Positions 9,398 through 21,360 are shown, counted from the stretch's first letter. The stretch is 39,947 bases of DNA from Falciphora oryzae (GCA_000733355.1 JNVV01000017.1:27533-67479), one strand, 5' to 3'. The notes: generated by a model not told the origin, from the sequence alone. Program-made: numbers and translations.

Positions 9398-11583
9398 ATG
9401 CTTAGGAGGATCAGGGGTTCTCTTTCGCCTCCTTTTGGCGCGCCTTCTGTCTTCACGCCGGACAAGACCGAAGTCCTTCAGCGTGTTACGCACTCATGTC
9501 GCCACTGCAAATGACTTATTTTCGAACTGGACGAAGCCCCAGAGATTTCTCTCCGTGAGAGTCATACCCATTATATTATATTCAGGCAAAACTTAGTCCT
9601 TTACGACGTTCTTCATCTTGCCAACACCACCGATTGCCCCCTCTTCAAATCATTCTTCAAGCCCGAAGCCCTCAGGCTGCGCAGCGACTGGAAATTCGCA
9701 CCCGATGGTAAATACAAAGACGAGTATGAGCCACTCTGCTTCAGTGTGAAGCTCTACCTGTCCCATCAAGCTCCCTCCGAAACAAACCCCGAACCTCCTA
9801 AACTTTTCGTCAGGGCTCCGCGCTCGGCGTCGTGGGACACAAAATATGACAGGATCGGCGACCTTGTGGGGGATGGACCGCCAGCTTACTCGTTGTTCTG
9901 TGCCGGGGGTGAGTCCAGTCATTCCAATACCACGATGCGACCATTGCCGCAAGCAGACATGCTAACTCCCGTCCATCCGCGTCTGCCATCTTTACAGCTG
10001 GCGGCGACAAGAACTCTAGCTTTTGGTTTCCCAAAACTCCTCAATTGAACTTTGGAACTCGGCAAGCTTTGGACGAGGTTAGGAGCAAACTTGACCTTTG
10101 CCACCGAACCCATGCAGCATGTCGAGCCACTTCGGCCACAATACAGGCCGTGGCCCGGCCCAAGCGACTCCTTGAATTCGACACCACTACAAGACGGTCC
10201 CGTGTAATACCCACAGCCGGTGGCCATGTGGAATATGCTGCGCTCAGCTACTGTTGGGGGACAAGCCAGACGATGCTGACCTCAGATACACTCGCCAAGC
10301 TGCAGTCGGGCGTCCACTCAGACTTCTTTTCGCGATCTATCCAAGACGCCGCGAAGGTCGTCTTGGCCTGCGGGCTTCGGCACTTGTGGGTCGACGCCAT
10401 CTGCATTCTACAGGACGATCCTGGCGAGATGGCTGGGGAGATCCAAAATATGGGCGACATATACCGCGGTGCAAGCTTCACTATCGCCGCTGCAAACTCG
10501 GCAACGAGCAAGCAAGGGTTCCTACGCGGAACCCCCCGGGACGCTTATCCGATGTGTCTATGGAACCACGACGGAACCAAGACTCACCTTATGATGGTTC
10601 CCCACCCGGATGATTTCCAGAGAAGCTCCGAGCATCCTCTCCATACCCGGGGCTGGACCTTACAAGAAGGTATCGTACTGACGCCTTCCCTTATGAGACC
10701 TATGCAGGCGCTAATGAGAGCAAACAAAGCATACTTCTCAACGAGGTATGTCCAGTTTGGCCTGCATTCGGTGACGGTCGAGTGCGCCGCAACGATCACG
10801 GACTCCTGCGGTATCATCCCGCGGCGACGCTCTACCCCGCCTACCTCCCTCGAGACCTCTCCCAGCGGATGGGACAGGGTGATCGAGACCTATTCTTCGC
10901 GTCAGCTTACCATGCCGTCGGACAAACTGGTAGCGATATCGGCCATGGCAAAAGAAGCGGCAGGGAGGCTGGAAGATCCGCGACCGGAGAACTACCTGGC
11001 AGGGCTCTGGCGCCAGAACCTGGCAAGTGGGTTGTTGTGGGAGATAAAGGACCATATACGGCCGCGCCCAACGTGTTACAGGGCGCCTTCCTGGTCGTGG
11101 GCGTCGGTGGACGGAAGGGTGGACGTCATCGCGACCGACGCATCCAACTGCCGGCTGGTCATCCTCGATGCTGCGACATCGTGGGACGCCACCACAGGCC
11201 CATTCTCCGCCGTCACTGGGGGGTTCGTTCTTGTCAAAGCCCTGATGATGGCTATCTCGGGTGACACTATTACCAAGGACTGGGATATTCGGTGTTTCGG
11301 AATATCCGGGCATCTAGACGCCGCCGAGCCCGGCCTTCTCGATGACAGTGGCCAGAGACCGCAAATCTGGCTCGTGCAAGGCCAAGAGCAACGGGGCAGA
11401 GTGGCGACAGACAGAGCCCCCTGGTATGTAGAAGACTACGTTCGGGTATTTGGGTTAATTCTCTTGGAAAACGCCGATGGTCAGTCGTATAGGCGAATCG
11501 GGTCGTTCTCGACGGATGACCCAGATGGCTGGGATTTTATCTGGGGGACCTCGGTAACAGAGCGCACCATTCGAATCGAGTAG
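9398..11583 (+). CDS. HET-domain (heterokaryon incompatibility) protein, one intron, early in-frame TGA
   Basis: Proteins with this domain can trigger incompatibility-type cell death in fungi. Exon 1 runs from ATG 9398 to 9908; the intron 9909-9997 (89 bp) has GTGAGT and TTTACAG; exon 2 is 9998-11583. The spliced frame has 698 codons. HET hallmarks are YAALSYCWG (about 10234-10260), LRHLWVDAICILQDD (about 10375-10419), IYRGASFTIAAANS (about 10459-10500) and TRGWTLQEG (about 10645-10671). An N-terminal Cys pair (CRHCK) is followed directly by TGA at 9512-9514, after which the frame stays open. A CGA-to-TGA change is one explanation; a different start or a missed 5' intron is another. I found no in-frame ATG between the TGA and the intron. 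Domain call sure, functional state uncertain. Confidence 0.85.
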
Positions 11584-12084
11584 GGCTCGGCATTCGTGGC
11601 CCGGCCCAGCAGCTGCTTTGCGGGTGGGTGAGTCTGCGTCCCGTCTCTTGGCTTCCATTCTCAGGTCCCCGAGTTTCGTCTTTGAGGTGGGGCGTAATAT
11701 TGCATGCTTGGAGCCGTAGAGGAGCTCGAGCGGCGCGGCAGAGTCTGTGGACGACTCGACCAGGTCTGGCCTCTGTAGCCGCAGCCGGAAGCAGTCGGTA
11801 ATCATGCCATCGCCGGACTCGTGGAAGGGTGTTACCTTCCAACGAGGAAAAGCAGGACCTATGGAGCGGGCGGTGACGATGAAATTGGGAAATTTCTCCT
11901 TCCTGAAAGCGTCGCGCCTCGCGGCGCCCGCTCTTGGATACCGGGTCATTCTCCACGGCTTGTCCCTGGGCGAATCGATTTTTCCCAGCTGTCCATCACG
12001 GGAGGAGGTCCACCACGGCTCAGGATGATCGGCCATGAACCGGGTACGAAGATACTCGCCAACTAGCCATAGATGCAATGACAA
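11537..12084 (-). CDS. possible small hypothetical gene, antisense to the HET 3' end
   Basis: An open minus-strand frame runs from an ATG near 12084, with a second in-frame ATG followed by ADHPEPWW, and overlaps the last 47 bases of the HET gene. The first 115 residues have a varied composition (FPRWKVTPFHESGDGM and similar), but I recognise no domain. The downstream part lies over the HET tail and looks like a shadow frame. It may be chance; the call is weak. Confidence 0.25.
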
Positions 12085-12124
12085 ATAAGTACTATTTTAC
12101 AATGAACTGCTGCTTCTGCTTCGA

Positions 12125-12272
12125 GGTATGAAGTGAAGCATCCAACGGCACGTCGACATGGGTGGGATCACAAGATTTGGAATGCGGGTGGCGAACCGTC
12201 CACGGTAACGCGCTTGAGGACTGCGTCTCCAAGGGGCCATTCCTCGAACGTTGCGGCGGGGGTTCCGTCCAT
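12125..12272 (-). pseudogene. MULE-type transposase N-terminus fragment
   Basis: From an ATG at 12270-12272 the minus strand reads MDGTPAATFEEWPLGDAVL, then KRVTVDGSPPAFQ, a start typical of fungal MULE transposases, with a stop about 35 codons in. The rest of a MULE transposase lies downstream in the opposite orientation (12702-14333), so the pieces are either from two copies or were inverted relative to each other. Confidence 0.55.
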
Positions 12273-12590
12273 TTTAATGTCCTTTTCCGGGGACGATGGC
12301 GGATGGGCGGCGCCGCGCTGGCGCTTAAGGCGTTGGAACGATTTTTAAGCCCATTTCGTAAAATCGCTGCAGGATAAACGGGTTTGCTGCTAAAATGCTG
12401 TTTCGATAGTGGCAATGGCCATAATGCTTACTTTACGGCGGCGCTTACGCCGCGGCGGCCGGATAATATCGTCCTCGCTATGTTTAACGTCGCTGCATAC
12501 ACCAGGACGCCAATCCTCCTTATTATCGGTATCGTGATGTTAACAACGGCGACGGCCGAGGTCGCGTTGCGAGGCCATCCCGCCGATAGG

Positions 12591-12673
12591 AAGCGCTAGC
12601 ACGTCGTATGCCCCTTGGGAGGCAGGGACTGGTAGATCCCGACTATACCGACGTTAAATATACTCTCTCTCTC
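12591..12673 (-). repeat. about 80-bp dispersed repeat, copy 1
   Basis: The reverse complement of this stretch matches about 35739-35819 at high identity, including ATCTACCAGTCCCTGCCTCC and GGGGCATACGACGTGCTAGC. Reading in the minus direction, a GAGAGAGA run is followed by a TATTTAA box, which suggests a promoter-bearing piece of an LTR or other element. Similarity stops at both sides. Confidence 0.65.
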
Positions 12674-12701
12674 CCCCTTCCGCTGGCGGGCCACCACGTG
12701 G

Positions 12702-14333
12702 GCGTACAAGAAGGCCATGCACTTTATCTTCAAAATCCCCTACTGCATACAAATCGACGTCACTTACAAGACCAACCTCCACCACATGCACGTCGCTACG
12801 GCCGTAGTATTAACGAACGAGAAGACTACAATGCCCTTTTTTGGGGGGCCTGTTGGCCACAGAAACGAAGGAATCGTTTTTTTGGTGGCTCACGGCCATG
12901 AAGACCTGCCTTAACAGACATGGCTTTCCGCCCCTCTAGGTCATCATTACCGACTCAGACAACCAACTCCGCAGCGCCGCCGCCCGCATGTTTCTTACAC
13001 CAAATTGCAACTGTGCGTCTTCCACATCAACGCCGACGTTATTTTTTAAATTAAAAAGACCCGGAGCAAAATTGCGGCCGGGGCGGCCGCCGGAAGGTCG
13101 ACGGAAGATGCCTCGACAGTGACGATCCGGGGTTAGGGGCCGGGGTCCACCCCATCGCCGGGCCGGTCGGGGCCGGGCCCGGGGCACCCCCAACGCCGGC
13201 GACGACGATACAGACGACTTGCGGAGGCTTACAGACAGCCACAGGCTCGTCAAGATGGCTTCGAATCCCGAGGACTACCAGGAAACCCCTAACGGGGTCT
13301 CCCACACCCGCAGCGGCCTGTTTGCCCTGTGGAAGTATGTGGTTTATGCCAAAGACCGGTTGGTGCACCAGGAGGCCTTCGACCTGCTCGTCGGTGAATT
13401 TGCTGAGCAGGAAGCCCTTGTGCGGTATTTGCACCGCACCGTTTGGCCTTCCCGGCGGCAGTGGCCGTGTTGCTATACCAAATATAATCCCACCAAAGGC
13501 ACTCTTACAGCCTCACCTGCAGAGGCAAACTACGGCACTTTGAAGTCCTACGGCCTCTCTGGGCAGTCAACGCTGCAGCAGGTCGAACAAGCGGCTCACA
13601 AGCAATCGAATTAGCGTATCCACGCCTACAACGGACGTCGGGCGGCTTCTACAACAAAGATCCGGTGGGAATACGCCGGGCGATCGTGGGCCGGCGAAGT
13701 GCCCCTCCGTGTATCGTTTTGGTGCCTCAATTTGCCAGAGAGAATCTGTCGGCGCGCCCTAGCAACGTTCCCTTCCCCCAAGCACCCTAACAGTCTTCCC
13801 CTCGCTCCTTGCGCTGGCGCAACGAAGGCCCAATACGGTCTGCCATGCCCTCACGACCTCCTAGCCCTCCACGAGGCCCAGCTGAAGGATAAGGCGGCTC
13901 CAGGGCTCAAATTGGACGACGTAAACAGCTTCTGGCACCATTACAGGCGCCTCGAAGTCAAAGACCCCCTGCTCAGGGTCGCCAACCCTGTGGGCGTGCG
14001 CAAAGGCCGCCCCTCCGGCCACGGTCCCTTTGGGAACGAACAACCGTTTGTTATGGCCGCCCCGGGGCCTAGACCACGCGGTTCAACGCAGGGGGGCATC
14101 CGTAACGGCGCCGGACGTAATTTCTCGCAGCATAAACTCGGCCCCTCCCTGGAGGAGGCTGACGAGGCTGACGAGGCCGACGAGGCCGGGGAGGGCGACG
14201 ACGACGACGAGGAGGTTCCTCGCACCCCAGTGCCTGTATTGGGCACCCCCATCACCTCTTCTATGCCCAGGGAACGCCCTGGAGCGCCTAGACCGTCTCC
14301 AAACGGCTTTGTTGATCCATTTGCGACTCCCTG
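12702..14333 (+). pseudogene. MULE transposase, frameshifted
   Basis: Motifs of a Mutator-like transposase are in order: IQIDVTYKTN with the first catalytic Asp (about 12750), VLTNEKTTMPF, ITDSDNQLR with the second Asp (about 12945-12975), LCVFHINADVIF (about 13012-13045), then a long frame from 13219 that holds a SWIM-type zinc motif (CAG...YGLPCPH, about 13818-13854) and an acidic tail (EEADEADEADEAGEGDDDD). Breaks are a TAA at about 12912, at least two frame changes between 12915 and 13219, and a TAG at 13612. Terminal inverted repeats were not found. It differs from the RIP-type elements in having indels rather than mainly nonsense changes. Confidence 0.82.
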
Positions 14334-15960
14334 AGCCCATTTGGTCCACCAGTTAGACGGCCCCAACGCCGTGACGCTGTAGCAAAAAAAGCATGTGGCG
14401 GTTCAACACCGTAATATGAATAATTTACTATCACAGCATCGGGGGCAGGTAAAATGGGCGGCAGAAAAGATGGTATTCGGAAGGAAGCCAGGCCGGAGGC
14501 CTGGGGCCTGGAGAAAATCTCTATCTACTGTGGCCTGGAGGCCCGTGCAGAGGGCCTGGGCACGTGACCCCTCAGGTGCCGTGACATTTACTAGCAATTG
14601 CAATTGACAACAACTTCTATTCAATCGTATTTTATACTTTGTTCATGACTATGCATTGTAGCCCATGTGCGTTTGTGTGAGTGCGCCATATAAAATAGCA
14701 TAGTGGCCCATATCGGTAGCAACTGGGTGCAAATAGCAATTTAGGGGTGTGCACCGGTTGGGCCCCATACTTAATTATGCTGACTGCTGGGCGCCATAAT
14801 GAGTTATAACCTTCCCTCAAAGCCCACCGGCGTGCTCGCATACCGTCCGCACCAGCGCGCCAATCCCACACAGCCAGCCAACAGCGGCACGCACGTCAAT
14901 ACGTTGTACCTGCACATCAACCTTGTCCATGGACCGTGTTGTTATCCAGTCCGTCCAGTACCGTCCGAATTCGGGCTCTTTGGTGACGGCTTCGGCCGTG
15001 CCCACGGCTCTCTGGAGGAAAGCCTGTCCCGCGCTGGCAGTCGAGAGGCCGCCCCAATGTTTAGAAACGGTGTTGTAGGCTGGGAAAGCGCTGAAGAATG
15101 GCGGACTATCAGCGGCATAATAGGGTCATGCGCGGTTTGTCCCATGCTTATGGTCGTTCATTACCCGGAACAGCAGAGCTGCCAGAACGGTAATGTGCCG
15201 TTATCCTTATTCCACCTGACAAAGCCCCGGAGTCCCCTGAGGTGATGGCATAGCCTCCAGAACAACCTTGGCCCTCTTCGAGTCAGGCCTTGTTCCGCCC
15301 GGGAGGCACGCACGAGGTCAATGTAGCGACACGGGGCCGTCATGAGCGGGGAGTTGGCTTCAGCACCAGTTATCTCGATATCTTATGCAGAATACCAGCT
15401 CCACCGCCCGGACACAAACTCCCCTCCGGCAGTCGTGGGGACCCGCGTCATGCGTGGGTGGTGTTGTCTAGTTAGAGGTGTGCGAGGGCGCGGCTGTGCC
15501 AACTACATCGAGAGCTGTCGTGGGTGTCGGTGGCGTGGGAGCCGGAGGCGTCGGTATGCTATCCCGTTCAAGTGTGTTTTTGTGGGCTGCCAACGTCTGG
15601 TGCCTCAATTGGAACAGGACCGGAGATGCTGCTGAGACGAGGGGCGCAAAGGCCAAAGGGACTCCGTAAATTGCACATGGTGTCTCGAGCTCATTTAGAC
15701 TGTGAAGCCCGCTAATTAGGTGGCTTTGGCAGGGACATCCCCACGGCTGGCTTGCGGGGCGGGCTGTATTATACGAAAAAGAGCACTGAGGTAAGGCGCG
15801 ATATGCGCGGCTATATTGGTTGTTTTCCGGTTACATGCGTGAAAAAAAAAAAAAAAAAAAAACAGAACAAGCAAAAGAAAAACCCCGCGAGAAAAATTAC
15901 ACATTCCTCTGGCCTGGCGCGCCGGACCTAACTATCCATCGGACGCCCTCAACTGTGCGC
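14334..15960. other. 1.6-kb intergenic stretch
   Basis: No frame here is long or recognisable. It contains a GC-rich block with repeated GGCCTGG units around 14490-14570 and a CACGTG palindrome, and an A21 run (15842-15862). It separates the MULE remnant from the 3' end of the Hsp70-like gene. A promoter or noncoding RNA cannot be excluded but is not visible. Confidence 0.45.
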
Positions 15961-18306
15961 TCAACACTCGTCGTAGGTTACGGTTGTGGACCCCATCTCT
16001 TTCCCCTTGTAAAGCGTTCGCCATGTAATGTTTCCACCATGGAAGCGAGCCTGGAGGTCGATGTTGATCTCATAGTACGGTTTCCCCGTCAGCGGGCTAC
16101 AGCGGATTGGAAGCTCGTTCACCGGGATGCGACTCAAGTCCGCTTTAACCCTGCAAATGACATGGATATCTAGTATAAGCCGGATTAGCGAGGCTCAGAA
16201 AGACTAAACTCGTCCCCTCCCGCTGTTAAAGCTCACCTTTGTGTGCCTCGCGTGTTGGAGCGTTGTCCTTGCTGCAGCCGTAGAGTACCGTTGTAGCCAC
16301 AAGCCCCTCGTCAAAGAAAAAAAGGTGAGCCACCGGTATCGTGATTTCCTTCGGGACACTCTCAGGGAGGCGTTCGGACTTCTTGAGCATCCAGCGCATT
16401 TCGTCGGCGCTCTCAATGCCCGTGTATGGGCACAAATACTTGTCCTTTGGCAGGTGGGTATCCGGGTCGAATTGGACACTCAGTAAGGTGCCGTAGAAGC
16501 TGCGTGACAGGCGCATCTCAACCAGCGGAACGTGACCTTCTTCAAGACCGCGGCACACAGCCCCTCGAGCCACCGCTGACCATCTGTGATACCGTGGCAG
16601 TGTGTAAGTTCCCGAAACTGCTGGGTGAGAGGAGAGTTCCTACTTACGGGTGGTTAGGCTGACGGGTCTGAATGCCGCGCGCCGAACAGTACTCCTCGAT
16701 TCTACTGTAGAGATACTGATTCCGCCCGAAGCCGCCGACGAGGAAAACCATCTATCAAACCGAGTTAGAATAATTACACCTGGTGAAGATTCGACCCTCG
16801 CGGTGAGAAACCTTTTGTTTTGACTGACCTTTGGCTTCCGGTGGCCGGCCTTCTGGACCGCCGCGATTTGGCCGCCAATGAGCTCGAGGATGCGGTTGAC
16901 AATTGGATCAAAGACTGCTCTCATCTGGGCGCTATGAAGCAGAGTTAATTACTCGGTAGTGGGAGAACTGCGACTCAAGATCAAAGGGCCACACCTACGC
17001 CGTCATCCACAGAGTTCCCTCCTCGACCTGGAGACGGACATCGTTGACAAGGCCGCACCCGGCTGGGAGGCGAACTGCCATATCCTCGTCCGTTCCTGTG
17101 ATGCGGCGACTCGTTTTGTTAGTGAAAAGACCAAGGAGGGGACCAAGACATCGCAACTTGGCTGGTGAAATCATCTACCATCGAAGCTGAACTTGTTCGT
17201 ATCGAACTCGTTGAGCATCTGACTCCCGTGACACATCTTTTCTGCGGGGATCTTTTTGAACCGCTTGGCCCCGATCCATTTCTTGAGCCAATCCAGGAAC
17301 TCCTATCATAGCCGTTAGCCTCGCGTCGCGGGGGACTCAGCGGCTAAGGGGTCTCGGACTGACCTTGTCGATGAAAGACGCTCCGCACTTGTCGCCGCTC
17401 CCCACCGCTGCCTCCTCGATCTTGAAAAAAGGCTTGATATGGGTGACCCGGTACGAGATCAGGTCCACTGTTCCGCCGCCGGCATCGCACAGCACGAAGG
17501 TGTCGCCGGCCTCGATCTCCGCCTTGCTGTAGCTCTCGGCCATGCCGCGGAGCGTGTAGATAGCCGCTGCCTCGGGCTCCGTGACCATGGAAATCTTGGC
17601 GGCGTCCTAGCCCGACCGCTCCACCGCCTGCAAGGTCCTGTTCTTTGCCCGCTCGCTCCACACGGCCGGGACGGTGACCACGAGCTCTTTGCGCAAGCTA
17701 ATGAACACAGCGTCTCCGTACCGCCTCTTCAGCCCCTCGTAAGATTTGATCCGAATCTCGGTGAGGAGATCTGTGACGATGTCAACAACGTCCTTGCCCC
17801 CCTGGTAGGCCGGTAATCCGCCATGTTTGTTCTTGGGGACGCCAGCTCCCAGAAGGCCTTCGAAGGTGTCGCCCTCGAGTGCCTGAGGGTCGACGGCCAG
17901 GAGCGACATGAGCACGCGTAGCTGGCGCGACGCTGCGTGATCGTCGTCAAGCCGCAGCTTCATGCATGTGTGCACCGGAGCCTTGGTCTGGCGGGGCTTG
18001 ATGTCGTCTCCCCAGACGACCTTGCCTCCCCCTGTTTGGCCGGGCGATGGCGGCAGATACGCTATGCGTGAAGGGACCTTCTCCTTGTTAGAGGTCGTCC
18101 CTACGCCGCTCCAGCCCTGTATGATGTGGATCTGCTCCACAGGCGCATCTATGCCCTTGTCGCAGTACGCCACGCCGCTGCAGAAAACACAAGTTAGGAG
18201 TCTTCAGTCCAAAATCACATTGGGGTCAATCGGGTTGTTTCCCCTGTGAGACATACGAGAACGTGGTCCCAAAGTCGAGACCAATGACGATCCTTGGAGT
18301 CAACAT
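15961..18306 (-). CDS. Hsp70-like (actin-like ATPase) protein, eight exons, one in-frame TAG
   Basis: Exons on the minus strand are 18306-18257, 18177-17364, 17302-17179, 17095-16999, 16931-16829, 16751-16648, 16583-16237 and 16169-15961. The seven introns are 61-83 bp, all GT-AG, and the joined frame is 616 codons including TGA. Exon 1 encodes IVIGLDFGTTFS (phosphate-1 loop) and continues GVAYCD; later come VTVPAVW, EPEAAAIY, FVLCDAGGGTVDL (phosphate-2 loop) and VFLVGGFGRN (adenosine motif). This is the divergent Hsp70-like ATPase group common in filamentous fungi, without a classical substrate-binding domain. The only lesion is TAG at 17607-17609, just before DAAKISMVTEPE, plausibly a former Trp codon. 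An in-frame ATG 15 bases upstream (18319-18321) could also start it. Confidence 0.9.
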
Positions 18307-18321
18307 CGTGGCGACGACCAT

Positions 18322-18747
18322 GGGGTGGTTCTGTGTGTGTGGTTTTGCTCACAGCGGCTCGCTGCAATGAGCTGCGAGCACAGAATGGTCTGATCCAGGG
18401 GACAGGGCCGGCCCCAGCGCCCTATTTGTGTCCGCAGCCAGGACAAGATAAACTCAAAAAGGAGAAAGAGCAGGCCTAGGCCTCGTTGAAGCCCTCATTT
18501 CGCCCCATCTAGAACCTGGATATACTTTGCGGGGGATGATGCGTCGTCGCTGGTTCTGCGGAGCTACAAAGCTGGGACGAAAGCACGCAAGCTAAACATC
18601 AGGGGGCGGTCGACGAATCAGATCAAGTCAATGCAGGCGGCCGCAGAGCTTCTCACCACAGACGATCTCGGCCGGTCCTTAAGTATTACCTAGTATCTCC
18701 CCGCTTGCTCCAGACCTTGGTTTCCTTGCACCGTCCATCAAGGCCTG
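18322..18747. promoter_or_regulatory. divergent intergenic region (426 bp)
   Basis: The space between the start of the minus-strand Hsp70-like gene and the start of the plus-strand 482-residue gene must hold both promoters. I see no clear TATA box or repeat. Head-to-head placement permits shared control, which is inference only. Confidence 0.4.
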
Positions 18748-20264
18748 ATGACTTTTCCTACGATCAAGTCAGTGCAGCTTTCGGCCTTTTCCGTGCCTCT
18801 ACGGTTACGGATCCCGCTCGTTCGAAGAAAACGCCGGATGGAGAGTGGTAACTCTGCAGTCAGTGAGCAGGACAATATTAAACACAGTCCCAGCAGCGTC
18901 CTTCCCAGCCACGAGCGCGGAGATGCAGCCATGAAAGGCCCCATCAGCACGATCTCCAAACCCTCCACACCTCCAACTGAACAGGCGGCAGGGTTCGCGT
19001 ACCATCCGCCTTCCTCAACCATGCTTGATGGCCAGGACGCCATAACTTCCCCGGTCAGCCCTAGCACCGATCAGGTTGAGACGACACCTCCAGCAATAAA
19101 CCGCCGCCAGCAGGAAGACCTAAAGCATCTGGTCGACGACTTGAAGACGAGAGTCCGTCTCCTGGAGCAGGAGGTCCGAGAGAAAGACACCCTGTACAAT
19201 AACTTCTCCCAAAAACAAGCCGCGCGGGATGCCACCTTGGCGTCGACGGAGCGCAAACTGTCCGAGCAGGGCAAGCTCCTCGCGAGCCTCCAGCAGGAGG
19301 CACTGGCGAACGTGGACCGGCACGAGCCCGTTTTTGACGAGCACGTCGTCAACGCCTTCGTCAAAGTCAACCGCAAGATCGACGCGCTGGTGCGCACTCG
19401 CGTCGGCCAGGGAGAGGCCATGACCCTGGCTAAGCTCGTCGACAGAATTCCCTTGTGTGACTGGGGCGAGGGGGCTGTCCGGGCGGCATGGTACGACCCG
19501 CGGGTGCCAGACGTCGCGGAGCTCACTCCCGAGGTGCTGTCTCTGCTGCTCAGGGCCATAGTGTGGAACGCGTTGGCCTACGACCTCTTCAACAGCAGCC
19601 GCCCCTTCGCCGCTTTTGGCTCCTCGTCGGCTGTGGCTCTCGAGACTCAATACGTCCGCATTTTCCCTAATTATAGTAAGCCACCGCTCCCTCCCAGCAG
19701 CTGCATCCAACAGGGAATCTGGGACTTGCTGACGAGCTAGCAGAAAAATCGGAGATGGCGGCCAAATGGCGGGCGTTGACCGCGCAATGTCTCGCCGATT
19801 ACGAAACCAGAGATAAAGCCCGAGCGATCAGGTTGCGAGGTCGCGTCTGTTTTTACCTTTTGGAAATGCTAGCGAGAATTTTATATCAGGACATCGGATC
19901 CAAGGACAGGTCGATCAAGGAAATCATGAAGATACTGAGCGAAGATCTCAAAGCACAGCTGGAGCCGGTCGTGTTCGCGGCCGTGGAGTTCGTCTGCCTC
20001 ACAGCCAAGGAAAGGGCCAGGTACGAACTGCGGTTTCCCGATTTAAAGCAACGACAGTATAACAAAGCCGTCGACGATCCATTCCTGACCAACAATCCGA
20101 CCTCGGTCGGGATCAACGCAAATGGGACAGATGAGGAGGAGGAAGGGCCTGTGGCGCTCGTGGCCTCGCCGATGCTGGTCAAGTGGGGGAATGGCAACGG
20201 GGAACACTTGTCGACGTCGGCAGTCCTGTGCAAGGCCTTTGTCTGGCGCCCTCGTCGGGAGTAG
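18748..20264 (+). CDS. uncharacterised fungal protein with coiled coil, one intron, intact
   Basis: Not recognised. Exon 1 is 18748-19675, the intron is 19676-19743 (68 bp; GTAAGC, branch-like GCTGAC at 19728-19733, acceptor TAGCAG), and exon 2 is 19744-20264, giving 482 residues with no internal stop. A Ser/Pro-rich, probably disordered N-terminus (to about residue 115) precedes a coiled coil (about 118-190, with LKTRVRLLEQEV) and a mainly helical C-terminal half. There is no signal peptide and no membrane segment. The ATG at 18838 (MESGNS) is an alternative start. A shorter splice (19676-19713) also keeps the frame but would be only 38 bp. It is the only host-type gene here without a visible lesion. 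Confidence 0.8.
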
Positions 20265-20349
20265 ATTGGCTTCTGACATGTTGGATATTTGGAGTTAGTG
20301 ATTATCGTACTGCTTTGTTAAAAATACGCAATGCGTCTTCCATTGTTGC

Positions 20350-20357
20350 GGCCTCAT
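20350..20357. repeat. 8-bp target-site duplication, left copy
   Basis: GGCCTCAT immediately precedes the CAGGG terminus at 20358. The identical octamer follows the right terminus at 38149-38156. Eight-base duplications are characteristic of hAT transposition. Confidence 0.92.
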
Positions 20358-20490
20358 CAGGGTTGGGAATTTAGTCAAGTCACCCCCTTGACTAAAACTA
20401 ACTAATTTAGTCAAGGCAGTGACTAAAACTAATTGTAACTAACTAATAACTAACTAAAGTGACTAATTTAGTTACTTTTAGTCATTTAAA
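20358..20490 (+). repeat. left hAT terminal region
   Basis: It starts with the 20-bp inverted terminus and continues with many copies of ACTAA/TTAGT in both orientations, a typical subterminal array for transposase binding. The LINE remnant begins just after it. Confidence 0.85.
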
Positions 20491-20520
20491 TACACGGAAA
20501 AAAGATGGGAAGAAACCGGG

Positions 20521-21360
20521 ATGACGCAGCGCATCAACGAAGTGACAGCGAAGGTAGCGGACCGTCTTCAGAGACTCGGCTACAGAGAACGAAAAAGAAA
20601 GCCCCACCCCCAAAGCGGACAAGCGAAAAAAGAGTGGGCAATACGATAGGACCGGCCCGAAACAGCGCCAAAACCGAAACAAGCACCCGTCCCCTACGGA
20701 AAGGATTGGAAATCCAAACACAAGCACGCAAAGCGCTGGAACCCCAACGTAACAATGGAATGGAAGTTGAAAATGGCCAATACGACGGCAACAGCGAAAA
20801 AAGCGAACCGGTACAAAACCGCGTGCCTAGCGGACAACCCCCTATTTACGGAAAAGATGGTCAAATACCACGAAAAGATGCTAAAAGCATACAACTCGGT
20901 AGCAATCCAAATTAAAACGGAAAAACTAGGGCTAAATTCGTTCCTATTCAGCAAAAGCGTACCCGACGCGGCGACGCCACTATGCGAATATAGCAGCGGA
21001 TAAAAAGAAATAACGTAATACGTATTAACCTAATGCGCCCGATAAAACAAACAGTAAAAAGGCACCGGGCTAACGCAAGCAAACAGCCGGAAAGCGTATT
21101 TCGAATTGTAAAAAACAAGGGGCATACCGTTTAAAAAAATAGCACGCATAATATTTCGCACAAAAAAACTATTAAATTTCAAAGCGGCTAAAAAAGCAGG
21201 AAAAGAACGCACAAAAAAAAAGGAAAAAAAGCAACGCTACTGAACCGAAAACGAACCAAATCAAAAAAAAACTATAAAAAAGCAAACGAAAGCACCATAC
21301 CCGAAAAGCGAAAAAGAAAAAAAAACTACGCAAATACCGACGCCACGCAACCAAGTCGCT
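20521..21360 (+). pseudogene. LINE (Tad1-like) reverse-transcriptase polyprotein C-terminus, RIP-degenerate
   Basis: Frame 1 encodes a basic segment and then MLKAYNSVAIQIKTEKLGLN plus SFLFSKSVPDAATPLC, matching the conserved end of fungal Tad-type LINE ORF2 proteins (usually a Lys-Ala-x-Ser...RTGKIGLN..L form before Cys/His residues). TAG/TAA codons interrupt it at about 20647 and repeatedly after 21000. The 3' part is A-rich (21180-21340). Only the last 250 or so codons remain, as expected for a 5'-truncated LINE. Confidence 0.75.

Noticed and set aside
10738..11313. Minus-strand 191-codon open frame
   Set aside because: It lies wholly antisense to the HET gene and has an Arg/Pro-rich shadow composition.
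15820..16173. Plus-strand 117-codon frame with a Lys run
   Set aside because: The Lys run is the A21 tract, and the rest is antisense to the last exon of the Hsp70-like gene.
19120..19710. Minus-strand 196-codon open frame
   Set aside because: It is antisense to the coiled-coil gene, whose frame, intron and branch site are better supported.
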